Origin: Thermoleophilia bacterium
Lineage (GTDB): Bacteria > Actinomycetota > Thermoleophilia > Miltoncostaeales > Miltoncostaeaceae
Direction of reading: 5' to 3'
Assembly: GCA_016463385.1 (NCBI GenBank)
Contig: JAEMRL010000182.1
Location: forward strand, 1-5,633
DNA length: 5,633 nt
Part shown: one piece after another, positions 1 to 5,515 of the stretch
Layout of the letters: every line of letters begins with the position of its first letter
Numbering within the stretch: the first letter of the stretch is position 1
Notes under the pieces: generated by a model
What the model was told of the DNA's origin: nothing
The model's input: only the letters and a program-made list of their open reading frames with translations
Database searches by the model: none
Made by a program: the position numbers and the translations under genes

Positions 1-447
1 GCGGGGGAGTGGGAGGGCGAGCACCCGGCCGACGCGGCCGCCCGCTCGCCCTGGGGCGAGGAGGTCTTCTTCGCGGGCTGGCGCTCGCACGACGAGCTCG
101 CCGAGGTGCTCGCCTGCGGCGACGTCCTCGCCGTCCCGTCGGTGGCCGAGCGCTTCGGGCAGGTCTACGTGGAGGCGATGGCCATGGGGCTGCCGGTCAT
201 CGCCTGCCGCGCCGCGGCTCCCCCGACCTACATCGACGACGATCCGTCCTCACCCGATCGCTGCGGCTGGCTCGTCGCCCCCGACGACGAGACGGCCCTG
301 GCCGAGGCCCTGGTCGCCGCCGCGTCCGATCCCGCCGAGAGGGCGCTCCGGGGGGCGAACGGCCGCCACCGTGCCCGCGAGCGCTTCTCCTGGGAGAGCC
401 TCGCCCACGCGGTGGCCGACGTCTACGCGGAGGCCGCCGGAGGCTGA
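1..447 (+). CDS. GT-B fold glycosyltransferase (GT4-like), C-terminal 148 residues, 5'-truncated by the window
   Basis: This is the C-terminal Rossmann domain of a group 1 (GT4-type) glycosyltransferase, which transfers a sugar from a nucleotide-sugar donor. The frame is open from base 1 and ends at TGA 445-447. In the fragment, VFFAGWRSHDELAEVLACGD (residues 22-41) is the usual strand-helix before the donor site. VPSVAERFGQVYVEAM (46-61) then gives the E-x7-E signature (E50, E58), followed by AMGLPVIAC (61-69). CGWLVAPDD (88-96) and RERFSWESLAHAVADVY (126-142) match the family's typical C-terminal end. Family members are usually 350-420 residues, so over half the protein lies to the left. 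Donor and acceptor cannot be read from this part. It faces the minus-strand glycosidase gene and overlaps its 3' end by 25 bp. The family call is firm; the substrate is unknown. Confidence 0.93.
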   Translation, partial: AGEWEGEHPADAAARSPWGEEVFFAGWRSHDELAEVLACGDVLAVPSVAERFGQVYVEAMAMGLPVIACRAAAPPTYIDDDPSSPDRCGWLVAPDDETALAEALVAAASDPAERALRGANGRHRARERFSWESLAHAVADVYAEAAGG

Positions 448-1256
448 GCCTGAATCCGGTCGACGAACGCGACCGCGGTGAGCAGCGGCCGCCCGCCGGG
501 GATCTCGCGGCCGTCCGCCTCGCGCGGCCGGTTCACCAGTCGTCCGCCGACCACCAGGGTCGTCGAGCCGCCGCCGTCGAGGTTGATCGCCTCGTGCGCG
601 CCGAGCGCCGCCATCAGCTCGGCGAGCTCGGGAAGCGTCAGGCCGGCCTCCCCCGGGGCGCGGCCCTCGGTGGCGACCGCCAGCAGCCGGGTGTCGTCGT
701 GGCCGATCGCCGCGCGCGGGTGGCGCCCGGCGGTGATGTCGGAGTCGAACTGGGCGTTGCCCGCCGAGAAGCCCTCGCGGTCCTCCCCCTCGCGCACGAT
801 CGGCCGCCCGCCGGACACGAGCGCCGGGCCCGCCTGCAGCAGGTCACCGGCCGGCGAGGGCGGCAGCGCCGCCAGCGGGGCGATCGCCAGCCGCTCGCCC
901 TCCACGTGCAGGCACGCCCGGGCGTGGGCGAAGAGCGGGTCGAAGGGCGCCGTGGGCATCCGCTGCCCGTCGCGCCAGACCTCGCCGAGTGCGGGGCCGG
1001 CCGGGGTCACGAAGAAACCGCCCACCAGCGCGTCGCCGATCCCCGAGCGCGTGCACCAGGCGTGCAGCGGTTCCGGGGCCGGGAGCGCGACCACCGTCGC
1101 GCTCACCAGGGCGCGGGGATAGACCGCGACGTGGACCGTCGTCGCCCGGTCGCCGTCACCCACCCGGGTGGACCGGACCTCGCGTCGGGGCGTCGCGACG
1201 GGGGGCATCCCCTCCCCATCGGCCGCCTCGTAGCGCGAGTCCACCCCTGTGACCAC
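423..1256 (-). CDS. NAGPA-type phosphodiester glycosidase domain protein
   Basis: A 277-residue protein with the phosphodiester glycosidase (NAGPA/DUF2233) fold; the human member uncovers mannose-6-phosphate by removing GlcNAc from a phosphodiester. Bacterial members are thought to act on sugar phosphodiesters, but the substrate here is unknown. Visible motifs are ALVGGFF (76-82), QAGPALVSGGRPI (141-153), FDSDITAGRHPRAAIG (170-185), and the hallmark AINLDGGGSTTLVVGGR (223-239) followed by NRP. The usual DGR of the strand before the hallmark reads EGR (197-199). No signal peptide or membrane helix is seen, unlike many secreted relatives, so it is probably cytoplasmic. The GTG start at 1256 has no ribosome site but lies just after a TAGAGT -10-like box. 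An ATG at 1208 (residue 17) is the alternative start; a GGGGAGGGG run touches it directly, which is too close for a normal site. The stop (TAG) lies inside the convergent glycosyltransferase gene. Confidence 0.9.
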   Translation of the reverse strand: MVTGVDSRYEAADGEGMPPVATPRREVRSTRVGDGDRATTVHVAVYPRALVSATVVALPAPEPLHAWCTRSGIGDALVGGFFVTPAGPALGEVWRDGQRMPTAPFDPLFAHARACLHVEGERLAIAPLAALPPSPAGDLLQAGPALVSGGRPIVREGEDREGFSAGNAQFDSDITAGRHPRAAIGHDDTRLLAVATEGRAPGEAGLTLPELAELMAALGAHEAINLDGGGSTTLVVGGRLVNRPREADGREIPGGRPLLTAVAFVDRIQAQPPAASA

Positions 1257-1264
1257 GGGGAATC

Positions 1265-1270
1265 ACTCTA
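1265..1270 (-). promoter_or_regulatory. Possible -10 element (TAGAGT) for leaderless expression of the glycosidase gene
   Basis: Reading the minus strand, TAGAGT matches the TANNNT -10 pattern and is followed by eight bases (GATTCCCC) and then the GTG at 1256. Transcription would start about at the GTG, which fits the leaderless mRNAs common in actinobacteria. No convincing -35 is seen at 16-18 bp spacing, and no Shine-Dalgarno sequence precedes the GTG. It sits in the 78-bp gap after the 71-residue gene. This is inference from spacing only. Confidence 0.35.
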
Positions 1271-1334
1271 GGGGCGGCCTCGGCTGCGGCCGTGACATCG
1301 CGGATAAGCCGGACGGTGTCGCCGGCTCGCCGCT

Positions 1335-1550
1335 TCAGTCCCGGTCCCGCCTCCACGCCCCCCAGGCGGCGAGCTCCCGGGCGTCGGCGAGGCCGTCGAA
1401 GAAGACGAGGGCGGGCGGCTCGTCCCCCACCGCGTCGACGGGGGGCGCATGGCCCCGCGCCGCCGGCGCCGCCTCGCCGGGGGCGCGCGCCGGCTCGTGC
1501 AGCACGGGCCGGCGGATCGCCGTTCCGGGATGACGCGTCGCGGTGGTCAT
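1335..1550 (-). CDS. Small unrecognised protein (71 aa), translationally coupled to the STAS gene
   Basis: I do not recognise this protein. Its ATG (1550-1548) overlaps the TGA of the STAS gene (1549-1547) as ATGA, the standard arrangement for translational coupling. Nearly all codons end in G or C, as in the neighbouring genes, which supports real coding. The first 45 residues are rich in Ala, Pro and Arg and look disordered. The last third (PALVFFDGLADARELAAWGA, residues 46-65) has a hydrophobic strand followed by an amphipathic helix, and the end is charged (WRRDRD). There is no membrane segment, Cys or metal motif. A GAGGCGG stretch lies about 10 bases before the ATG as a weak ribosome site. 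It could be a small partner of the STAS protein or a decaying remnant. It is too short to be a standard RsbW-type anti-sigma kinase. Confidence 0.6.
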   Translation of the reverse strand: MTTATRHPGTAIRRPVLHEPARAPGEAAPAARGHAPPVDAVGDEPPALVFFDGLADARELAAWGAWRRDRD

Positions 1551-2113
1551 GCCGCCACCGCCTCAGGCGCGGCGACGCGACGCCGCGGCGGCGGGGGCAG
1601 GGGCCGCGTTCCCTCGGGCCCCATCAGGTGGCTGAGGCCGCAGAGATCAAGCACGCGCTCCACGGGGGGGAGCGCGCCGCGCACGACGAGCGACCCGCCC
1701 CAGTCGCGGACCCGCGCCGCCGCCGTGGCGACGGTCCCCGCGCCCCGGGCGTCGATCGACGCCAGGCTCCGCACGTCCAGCAGCACGAGCCACGGGCGAT
1801 GATGCAGCGCGACCGAGATGGCGCCCACGAACATCGGGGAGCTCGCGATGTCGAGCTCGCCCGCCAGGGCGATCACCCCCTGGTCCGGTGCGACGCCGGG
1901 GGCGATGATGAAGGCGCGCCGGTCGAGGTCGAGCACCACGACCGTCGACCGCCGCCGATGCGCGAACGCGAGCCCGGCGGCCACGATCGCCGAGGGCGCG
2001 TCGTCGTCCGGATGCCCTGCGATCACGAGCCGGTTGTCGCCCAGCGCGATGCGGGCATCCCCATCTCGGCGGCTCTCCCCGTCACGGGTGCCGTAGTGCG
2101 CCGTCGTCGCCAT
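1547..2113 (-). CDS. STAS-domain protein (anti-sigma factor antagonist-like), 188 aa
   Basis: The C-terminal half is a STAS domain, the fold of SpoIIAA/RsbV anti-sigma factor antagonists. It shows GVIALAGELDIASSPMF (79-95), a central strand LVLLDVRSLASID (109-121) and GGSLVVRGALPPVERVLDLC (139-158) followed by GLSHL. The loop that reads DSSG in phospho-regulated members is DARG here (121-124). An Arg therefore occupies the place of the phosphorylated Ser, and switching by a partner kinase in the usual way seems unlikely. The N-terminal ~70 residues form a strand-helix-strand unit (LVIAGHPDDDA at 29-39, STVVVLDLD at 56-64) that is not part of STAS. The ATG at 2113 is chosen for its GAGGTGG ribosome site; the frame stays open farther upstream only as antisense-like shadow of the transporter gene. 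No anti-sigma kinase or sigma factor lies in the window. The following 71-residue gene is coupled to it. Confidence 0.88.
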   Translation of the reverse strand: MATTAHYGTRDGESRRDGDARIALGDNRLVIAGHPDDDAPSAIVAAGLAFAHRRRSTVVVLDLDRRAFIIAPGVAPDQGVIALAGELDIASSPMFVGAISVALHHRPWLVLLDVRSLASIDARGAGTVATAAARVRDWGGSLVVRGALPPVERVLDLCGLSHLMGPEGTRPLPPPPRRRVAAPEAVAA

Positions 2114-2117
2114 CGCT

Positions 2118-2124
2118 CCACCTC
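2118..2124 (-). promoter_or_regulatory. Ribosome binding site fixing the STAS start
   Basis: GAGGTGG on the minus strand has seven bases between its GAGG core and the ATG at 2113. It decides the start against the much longer open frame that continues upstream through the transporter gene. Confidence 0.7.
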
Positions 2125-2154
2125 GCGTCCGATCAATGGACGCCACCGGGGTCT

Positions 2155-2191
2155 CGGGCGACGATGTCGCTCCGGCCGGAGCCGGGCGACG
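2155..2191. repeat. 14-bp perfect palindrome flanked by 9-bp direct repeats in the transporter-STAS gap
   Basis: GCTCCGGCCGGAGC (2169-2182) is its own reverse complement. CGGGCGACG occurs on either side, at 2155-2163 and 2183-2191, with starts 28 bp apart. The element lies in the only sizeable gap between minus-strand genes (2114-2214), about 40 bp upstream of the STAS ribosome site, so an operator for the STAS pair is possible. The palindrome could also fold as a 5-bp stem with a GGCC loop, but no T-run follows, so it is not a standard terminator. Short GC-only palindromes also arise by chance in such DNA. No clear -35/-10 pair was found in the gap. Confidence 0.4.
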
Positions 2192-2214
2192 CTCGGCACG
2201 ACCGTACCACGGAC

Positions 2215-3684
2215 TCACCAGAATCCGAGCAGCCGGAACCAGGCGCCGCCCACGACCATCCAGATCGCCACGTTCACCGCGCCGATCAGGGCTCCCATGC
2301 GCCACCACTCGCCGAGGGTCACGTAGCCCGCCCCGAACAGCACCGGCGCGGGGCCGGTCGCGTAGTGGGTCAGCGACGCGAACAGCGAGCTCTCGAAGGC
2401 CAGGACGAGCGCGGCGAGCTCCGGCGGCGCGCCGACGGCGATGGCCGTCGTCAGGAACGCCGCGTACATCGCGGTGACGTGGGCGGTGTTGCTGGCGAAC
2501 AGGTAGTGCGCCGCGAAGTAGACGAGCGTCAGGATCACGAAGGCGACCTGCCAGGACATCCCGTCCACGCCCGATGCGATCTGGCCGCTGAACCAGCCGA
2601 TGAAGCCGAGTTCCTGGAGTTGCCCGGCCAGCATGATCAGGACGGCGAACCACACCAGGGTGTCCCAGGCGGCACGCTCGGCCAGCAGGTCGTCCCATGA
2701 GAGGACGCCTGCGATCAGCAGCACGCACACCCCGACGAACGCGCTCACCGTGGGGGAGACGCCGAGCACCTGGTCTCCCAGCGACCAGAGCAGCAGGAGC
2801 AGCACCACCGTGGCGATCATCAGCTTCTCGGCGCGCGCCACCGGCCCGAGTTCGGCGAGGCGCCGGGTCGCCTCGCGCGGGGCCTCCGGCGTGTCGCGCA
2901 GCCCCGGCGGGAAGACCCGGTACAGCAGCAGCGGTACGACGATGAGGCTCACGATGCCCGGGACGCTCGCCGCCAGGGCCCACTTCGCCCACGACAGCGA
3001 CACCCCCTGGTCGCCGGCCAGCTGCTGGATGACCGGGTTCGCCGCCATCGCCGTCGCGAACATCGCGCTGGTGACCGCGTTGACGTGGAACGACGACAGG
3101 GTCAGGTAGGCGCCGAGCCGGCGGCGCGTCCCGTCGTCCGGCTCTGATCCGCTCAGCGTGCTGAGCGATCGCACGATGGGGAAGAGGACGCCGCCGGCGC
3201 GCGCCGTGTTGCTCGGGGTCGCCGGCGCCAGCACCACGTCGGTGAGCGCCATCCCGTATCCGAGGCCGAGCGAGCGCCGGCCCAGGAGGCGGACGAACCC
3301 CAGCGCGATGCGCGTCCCGAGTCCCGTCACGGCGAAGCCCTTGGCGATGAAGAAGGCGCAGACGATCAGCCAGATCGTCGGGTTGCCGAAGCCCCCCAGT
3401 GCGACGTCGGGTTCCACGGCCTGCGAGAGCATCGTGGCCGTCAGGCTGATGAGGGCGATCGCGCCCAGGGGAAGCGGGCGCAGGATAAGCGCGAGGATGG
3501 TCCCCGCGAAGATCGCGAAGACGGTCCAGCCCTCGGCCTGCACCTCGTCCGGACGCGGGATCAGCAGGATCCCGCCGGTCAGGATCAGGGGCGCGATCGC
3601 CTTCAGAAGGCGCGCCGGGGGGCGGGGCGGGCCGGACCTCACGGGCCGTCCCTCCCCGGTGAGGGCTTCCGGCGCGTCACTCAC
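2215..3684 (-). CDS. DASS-family (SLC13-like) di/tricarboxylate transporter, CitT/DiT-like
   Basis: A 489-residue inner-membrane transporter of the divalent anion:sodium symporter family, the usual length for the CitT/TtdT and plant DiT1 branch (about 470-490). It shows GFGNPTIWLIVCAFFIAKGF (98-117), then APATPSNTARAGGVLFPI (153-170) and its inverted-repeat partner FASNTAHVTAMYAAF (396-410). The two SNT motifs (158-160, 398-400) hold substrate carboxylate and cation in this family. HYATGPAPVLFGAGY (440-454) is also typical. About a dozen hydrophobic segments are visible, for instance at 290-300, 312-327 and 465-480. Likely substrates are C4-dicarboxylates, 2-oxoglutarate or citrate; exchange versus Na+ symport cannot be told. 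The start given is GTG 3684, which overlaps the upstream micro-ORF by 8 bp but lacks a ribosome site. GTG 3642 (residue 15, giving 475 aa) has a good GGGGAGGGA site and may be the true start. Confidence 0.93.
   Translation of the reverse strand: MSDAPEALTGEGRPVRSGPPRPPARLLKAIAPLILTGGILLIPRPDEVQAEGWTVFAIFAGTILALILRPLPLGAIALISLTATMLSQAVEPDVALGGFGNPTIWLIVCAFFIAKGFAVTGLGTRIALGFVRLLGRRSLGLGYGMALTDVVLAPATPSNTARAGGVLFPIVRSLSTLSGSEPDDGTRRRLGAYLTLSSFHVNAVTSAMFATAMAANPVIQQLAGDQGVSLSWAKWALAASVPGIVSLIVVPLLLYRVFPPGLRDTPEAPREATRRLAELGPVARAEKLMIATVVLLLLLWSLGDQVLGVSPTVSAFVGVCVLLIAGVLSWDDLLAERAAWDTLVWFAVLIMLAGQLQELGFIGWFSGQIASGVDGMSWQVAFVILTLVYFAAHYLFASNTAHVTAMYAAFLTTAIAVGAPPELAALVLAFESSLFASLTHYATGPAPVLFGAGYVTLGEWWRMGALIGAVNVAIWMVVGGAWFRLLGFW
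3649..3657 (-). promoter_or_regulatory. Ribosome binding site favouring an internal transporter start at GTG 3642
   Basis: GGGGAGGGA on the minus strand is followed by six bases (CGGCCC) and then GTG at 3642-3640. The upstream GTG at 3684 has only CGGCGATCCAGA before it, with no Shine-Dalgarno core. The first hydrophobic segment begins near residue 28, so both starts keep the membrane domain whole. Confidence 0.5.
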
Positions 3685-3820
3685 TCTGGATCGCCGCGAG
3701 GATGTCCGGCCGCGCCGCCCTCCGGACTGGGAGGGCCCGCACCTCGGCGTCCCCGCTGCCGTAGATCTTGAAGCCGCCCTCCATGCGCGCGGCGGAGGTC
3801 ACCGCCCCGGGGCCCGTCAT
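3677..3820 (-). CDS. 47-aa micro-ORF coupled between the nitroreductase-like and transporter genes
   Basis: The ATG at 3820-3818 overlaps the TGA of the preceding gene (3819-3817) as ATGA, and its own TGA (3679-3677) lies within the first codons of the transporter frame. Codons end almost entirely in G or C. The middle, FKIYGSGDAEVRAL (residues 17-30), resembles the first strand of MacB/LolD-type ABC ATPases (typically KxYGxGxxxVxAL). However, the rest of an ABC protein is missing: there is no Walker A, and the sequence continues PVRRAARPDILAAIQSE to the stop. It has no signal or membrane segment. It may be a real small protein, a translational bridge to the transporter, or the remnant of a deleted ABC ATPase gene. 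The ABC likeness covers only about 14 residues and may be chance. Confidence 0.5.
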   Translation of the reverse strand: MTGPGAVTSAARMEGGFKIYGSGDAEVRALPVRRAARPDILAAIQSE

Positions 3821-5058
3821 GCCGGCACCACGCTCTCGAGCGCCCGCCGGGGACTGGCCACGGGGGCGTCCACCGCGTACCCCACCCGGAAGGCGACGAG
3901 CGCCTCGCGGCCGGCTGGGACGAGGGTGCCGAGGGCGTCGGTGAACCGCGGGGCGATGCCCAGCTCGCGCTCGCGGTCCGCCCGTTCGGTCATCTGGTTC
4001 ATGTGTTGCAGCGCGATGCCCTCGCGGGTCGCCCAGAGGTGGATCCTCTGCAGCAGGCGCCCTCCCCGGAGGCGCTGGACGTCGTCGCCCGCGTCGGCGA
4101 CGGTGAGGATGCCGAAGGCCGCCGCGGTGCCGATCTGCCGCTCGCGCATGCCGGTCACCCAGGCGGCGTCGAGCGACGCGTCGGACTGCGCCGGCAGCAC
4201 CTTCGCGAGCGCGGCGACCAGATCGGAGAGCCCGGAGGCGTCGATCGTGAGGCCGTCGCGCAGCCGCTCCACCTCGTCCCAGTCCTGGCGGAACCAGACG
4301 TCGTTCTCGCGTGCCTGGTCGTGGTCGGCGACGACCGCTTCCGTGGCGCCGGCCATGAGGTCGCCCACCCGTCGCCGTCCGGCGTCGTCCGCGAACCACA
4401 CCACGCGCACGTCGTCGAGGTCCCCCTCGCCGAGCGCCGCCATCGAGCGCAGCGCGCCGTCCGGGACCGCGCGTCCGGCCGCGAAGGCGTCCCGGCTGCT
4501 GTGGCGCTCCGGGATCTGCGCGTAGAGCTCCGGTGTCGCGGGTGCGGCACGCCGGAGGTCGAGGCGGGCGACGTGCAGGGGCCGGGCGGAGTCGGGCCGC
4601 AGGGTCACGGTGCTCTCCAGGCCACCCTCGTCGCCGGCGATCACGCAGTTCTCGATCGCGCAGCCCAGGCTCACGAGCATCTCCCGGCGGAAGGGGTCGA
4701 GCGCGCCGGTGCCGCGCGTGCGGTCGGCGTAGAGGTCGATGCGCGCGTCGGACACGCGGAAGATCCACGCCTGGGCGTTGTGCGCGTTGGCGGCCAGGAT
4801 CGCGGCCGCGACCATGCCCAGCGGGGTTCCCCGGTGCTCCCGCCAGCTCCGCCACGGGTCGTAGGCGACCCCCGAGCCCGCGCTGAAGACGCCGTTGTCG
4901 TACGCCCGGTACCCGGTCGCGCCGGCGCCGACCACGAGCACCGCCGCCGCCCCGAGACCGGCGCGCCGCAGCAGGGCCCGGCGCGTCAGCGACGGGCGCG
5001 AGCCGCTCCCCGGAGCCGTGTCCGGGGTCTCAGGCGGCGTCTCCGTCGTCGACGTCAT
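3817..5058 (-). CDS. Tat-signal nitroreductase-like (Acg-type) flavin-fold protein
   Basis: A 413-residue protein. The N-terminus has a twin-arginine signal: LTRRALLRR (24-32), then the hydrophobic stretch AGLGAAAVLVVGAGATGY (33-50). It is therefore predicted to be exported folded, or held by an uncleaved anchor, since no clear AxA site is seen. The rest matches the nitroreductase-like Acg group: AAILAANAHNAQAWIFRV (85-102; family APSxHNxQPW), DPFRREMLVSLGCAIENCVI (121-140), RHSSRDAF (185-192; family RRTxRxxF), LWATREGIALQHMNQMTE (341-358), AFRVGYA (389-395) and SPRRALESVV (402-411). Members bind FMN or a related flavin and some lack reductase activity, so the reaction here is open. Tat export fits a cofactor loaded in the cytoplasm. 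The ATG at 5058 is supported by GGAGGTGG seven bases upstream, even though this places the start 29 bp inside the preceding gene. It is followed by the ATGA-coupled micro-ORF and then the transporter. Confidence 0.87.
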   Translation of the reverse strand: MTSTTETPPETPDTAPGSGSRPSLTRRALLRRAGLGAAAVLVVGAGATGYRAYDNGVFSAGSGVAYDPWRSWREHRGTPLGMVAAAILAANAHNAQAWIFRVSDARIDLYADRTRGTGALDPFRREMLVSLGCAIENCVIAGDEGGLESTVTLRPDSARPLHVARLDLRRAAPATPELYAQIPERHSSRDAFAAGRAVPDGALRSMAALGEGDLDDVRVVWFADDAGRRRVGDLMAGATEAVVADHDQARENDVWFRQDWDEVERLRDGLTIDASGLSDLVAALAKVLPAQSDASLDAAWVTGMRERQIGTAAAFGILTVADAGDDVQRLRGGRLLQRIHLWATREGIALQHMNQMTERADRERELGIAPRFTDALGTLVPAGREALVAFRVGYAVDAPVASPRRALESVVPA

Positions 5059-5515
5059 CGGGCCACCTCCCGCCCGATGCGCGATCGGCGCCGTCGATGA
5101 CCGTCACGTGGACGACCGAGTCGGCGGAGGTGATCGTGAGCCGCGGCGGAGCCCAGAGAACGGTGGCGTCGCCTCCCGCCCACCACTCGCCGTGCAGGAA
5201 GCCGTCCTCGGGCACCGTCAGCCACGCTCCGGAGTCGAGGATCACGGCGTCCGCGGGCGCCTCGTGCCCGCCGAGGGCCCAGATCACCCCGAGCCGGGCG
5301 ACCGGAGGGCCGAGGAGAACGCCCCGGGTCGTGATGCGGATCTGATCGCCGGGGCCGCCGGGTCGCAGCTGCACGACCACGTCACGGCCAATGAGGCCGC
5401 CGAGGCGCGAGAGGGTGGCGGCGTGATCGAGCGCCGCGCGCCGGGCGCGCGGCGGGACCATGGTGATCGCCGGCCGCGATCGCGCCGGTGGCGTCACCAC
5501 CTCGAGGGGCGCCAT
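5030..5515 (-). CDS. Unrecognised 161-aa protein, probably beta-rich
   Basis: I do not recognise this family. The ATG at 5515 shares a base with the upstream gene's TGA (TGATG), and its 3' end overlaps the nitroreductase-like gene by 29 bp, so it sits firmly in the operon. Third codon positions are G/C-rich throughout. The first ~25 residues are Pro/Arg-rich and probably flexible. A helix (AALDHAATLSRLGGLIG, 27-43) is followed by alternating strands: RDVVVQL, QIRITTRGVLLG, LGVIWALGG, AVILDSGAWLTVPEDG, ATVLWAPPRLTIT and SVVHVTVIDG. That order suggests a small beta-barrel, by inference only. A GEWW stretch and a strongly acidic tail (DDVDDGDAA) stand out. There is no signal peptide, membrane helix or Cys. 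An alternative start is Met19, but the TGATG junction favours 5515. Confidence 0.72.
   Translation of the reverse strand: MAPLEVVTPPARSRPAITMVPPRARRAALDHAATLSRLGGLIGRDVVVQLRPGGPGDQIRITTRGVLLGPPVARLGVIWALGGHEAPADAVILDSGAWLTVPEDGFLHGEWWAGGDATVLWAPPRLTITSADSVVHVTVIDGADRASGGRWPDDVDDGDAA
5063..5070 (-). promoter_or_regulatory. Strong ribosome binding site for the Tat-signal gene
   Basis: GGAGGTGG on the minus strand lies inside the 3' end of the 161-residue gene, with seven bases between GGAGG and the ATG at 5058. It justifies keeping the 29-bp gene overlap rather than moving the start downstream. Confidence 0.75.

Noticed and set aside
9..1271. A 420-codon plus-strand open frame across the glycosyltransferase tail and glycosidase gene
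   Set aside because: It is Arg/Gly/Pro-rich, matches no family, and runs through two genes with clear motifs in other frames. Long spurious frames are expected at this GC content.
2169..2182. Intrinsic terminator after the transporter gene
   Set aside because: The palindrome could form only a 5-bp stem, and no T-run follows on either strand.
2114..2992. Extension of the STAS frame upstream to 2992 (481 residues in total)
   Set aside because: The extra part overlaps the DASS transporter in another frame on the same strand and is Arg-rich with no domain; the GAGGTGG site supports the start at 2113.
3158..4525. A 455-codon plus-strand open frame opposite the transporter and nitroreductase-like genes
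   Set aside because: It is Ser/Arg/Pro-rich with no motif, and both minus-strand genes beneath it are well supported.
3677..4855. A 392-codon minus-strand frame that would fuse onto the 47-residue micro-ORF
   Set aside because: Most of it is an out-of-frame Arg-rich shadow of the Tat-signal gene; only the part after the ATGA junction (3820-3677) is plausible coding.
4003..5100. A 365-codon plus-strand frame opposite the Tat-signal gene
   Set aside because: Low-complexity Arg/Ala/Val composition and no recognisable domain; antisense shadow of a supported gene.
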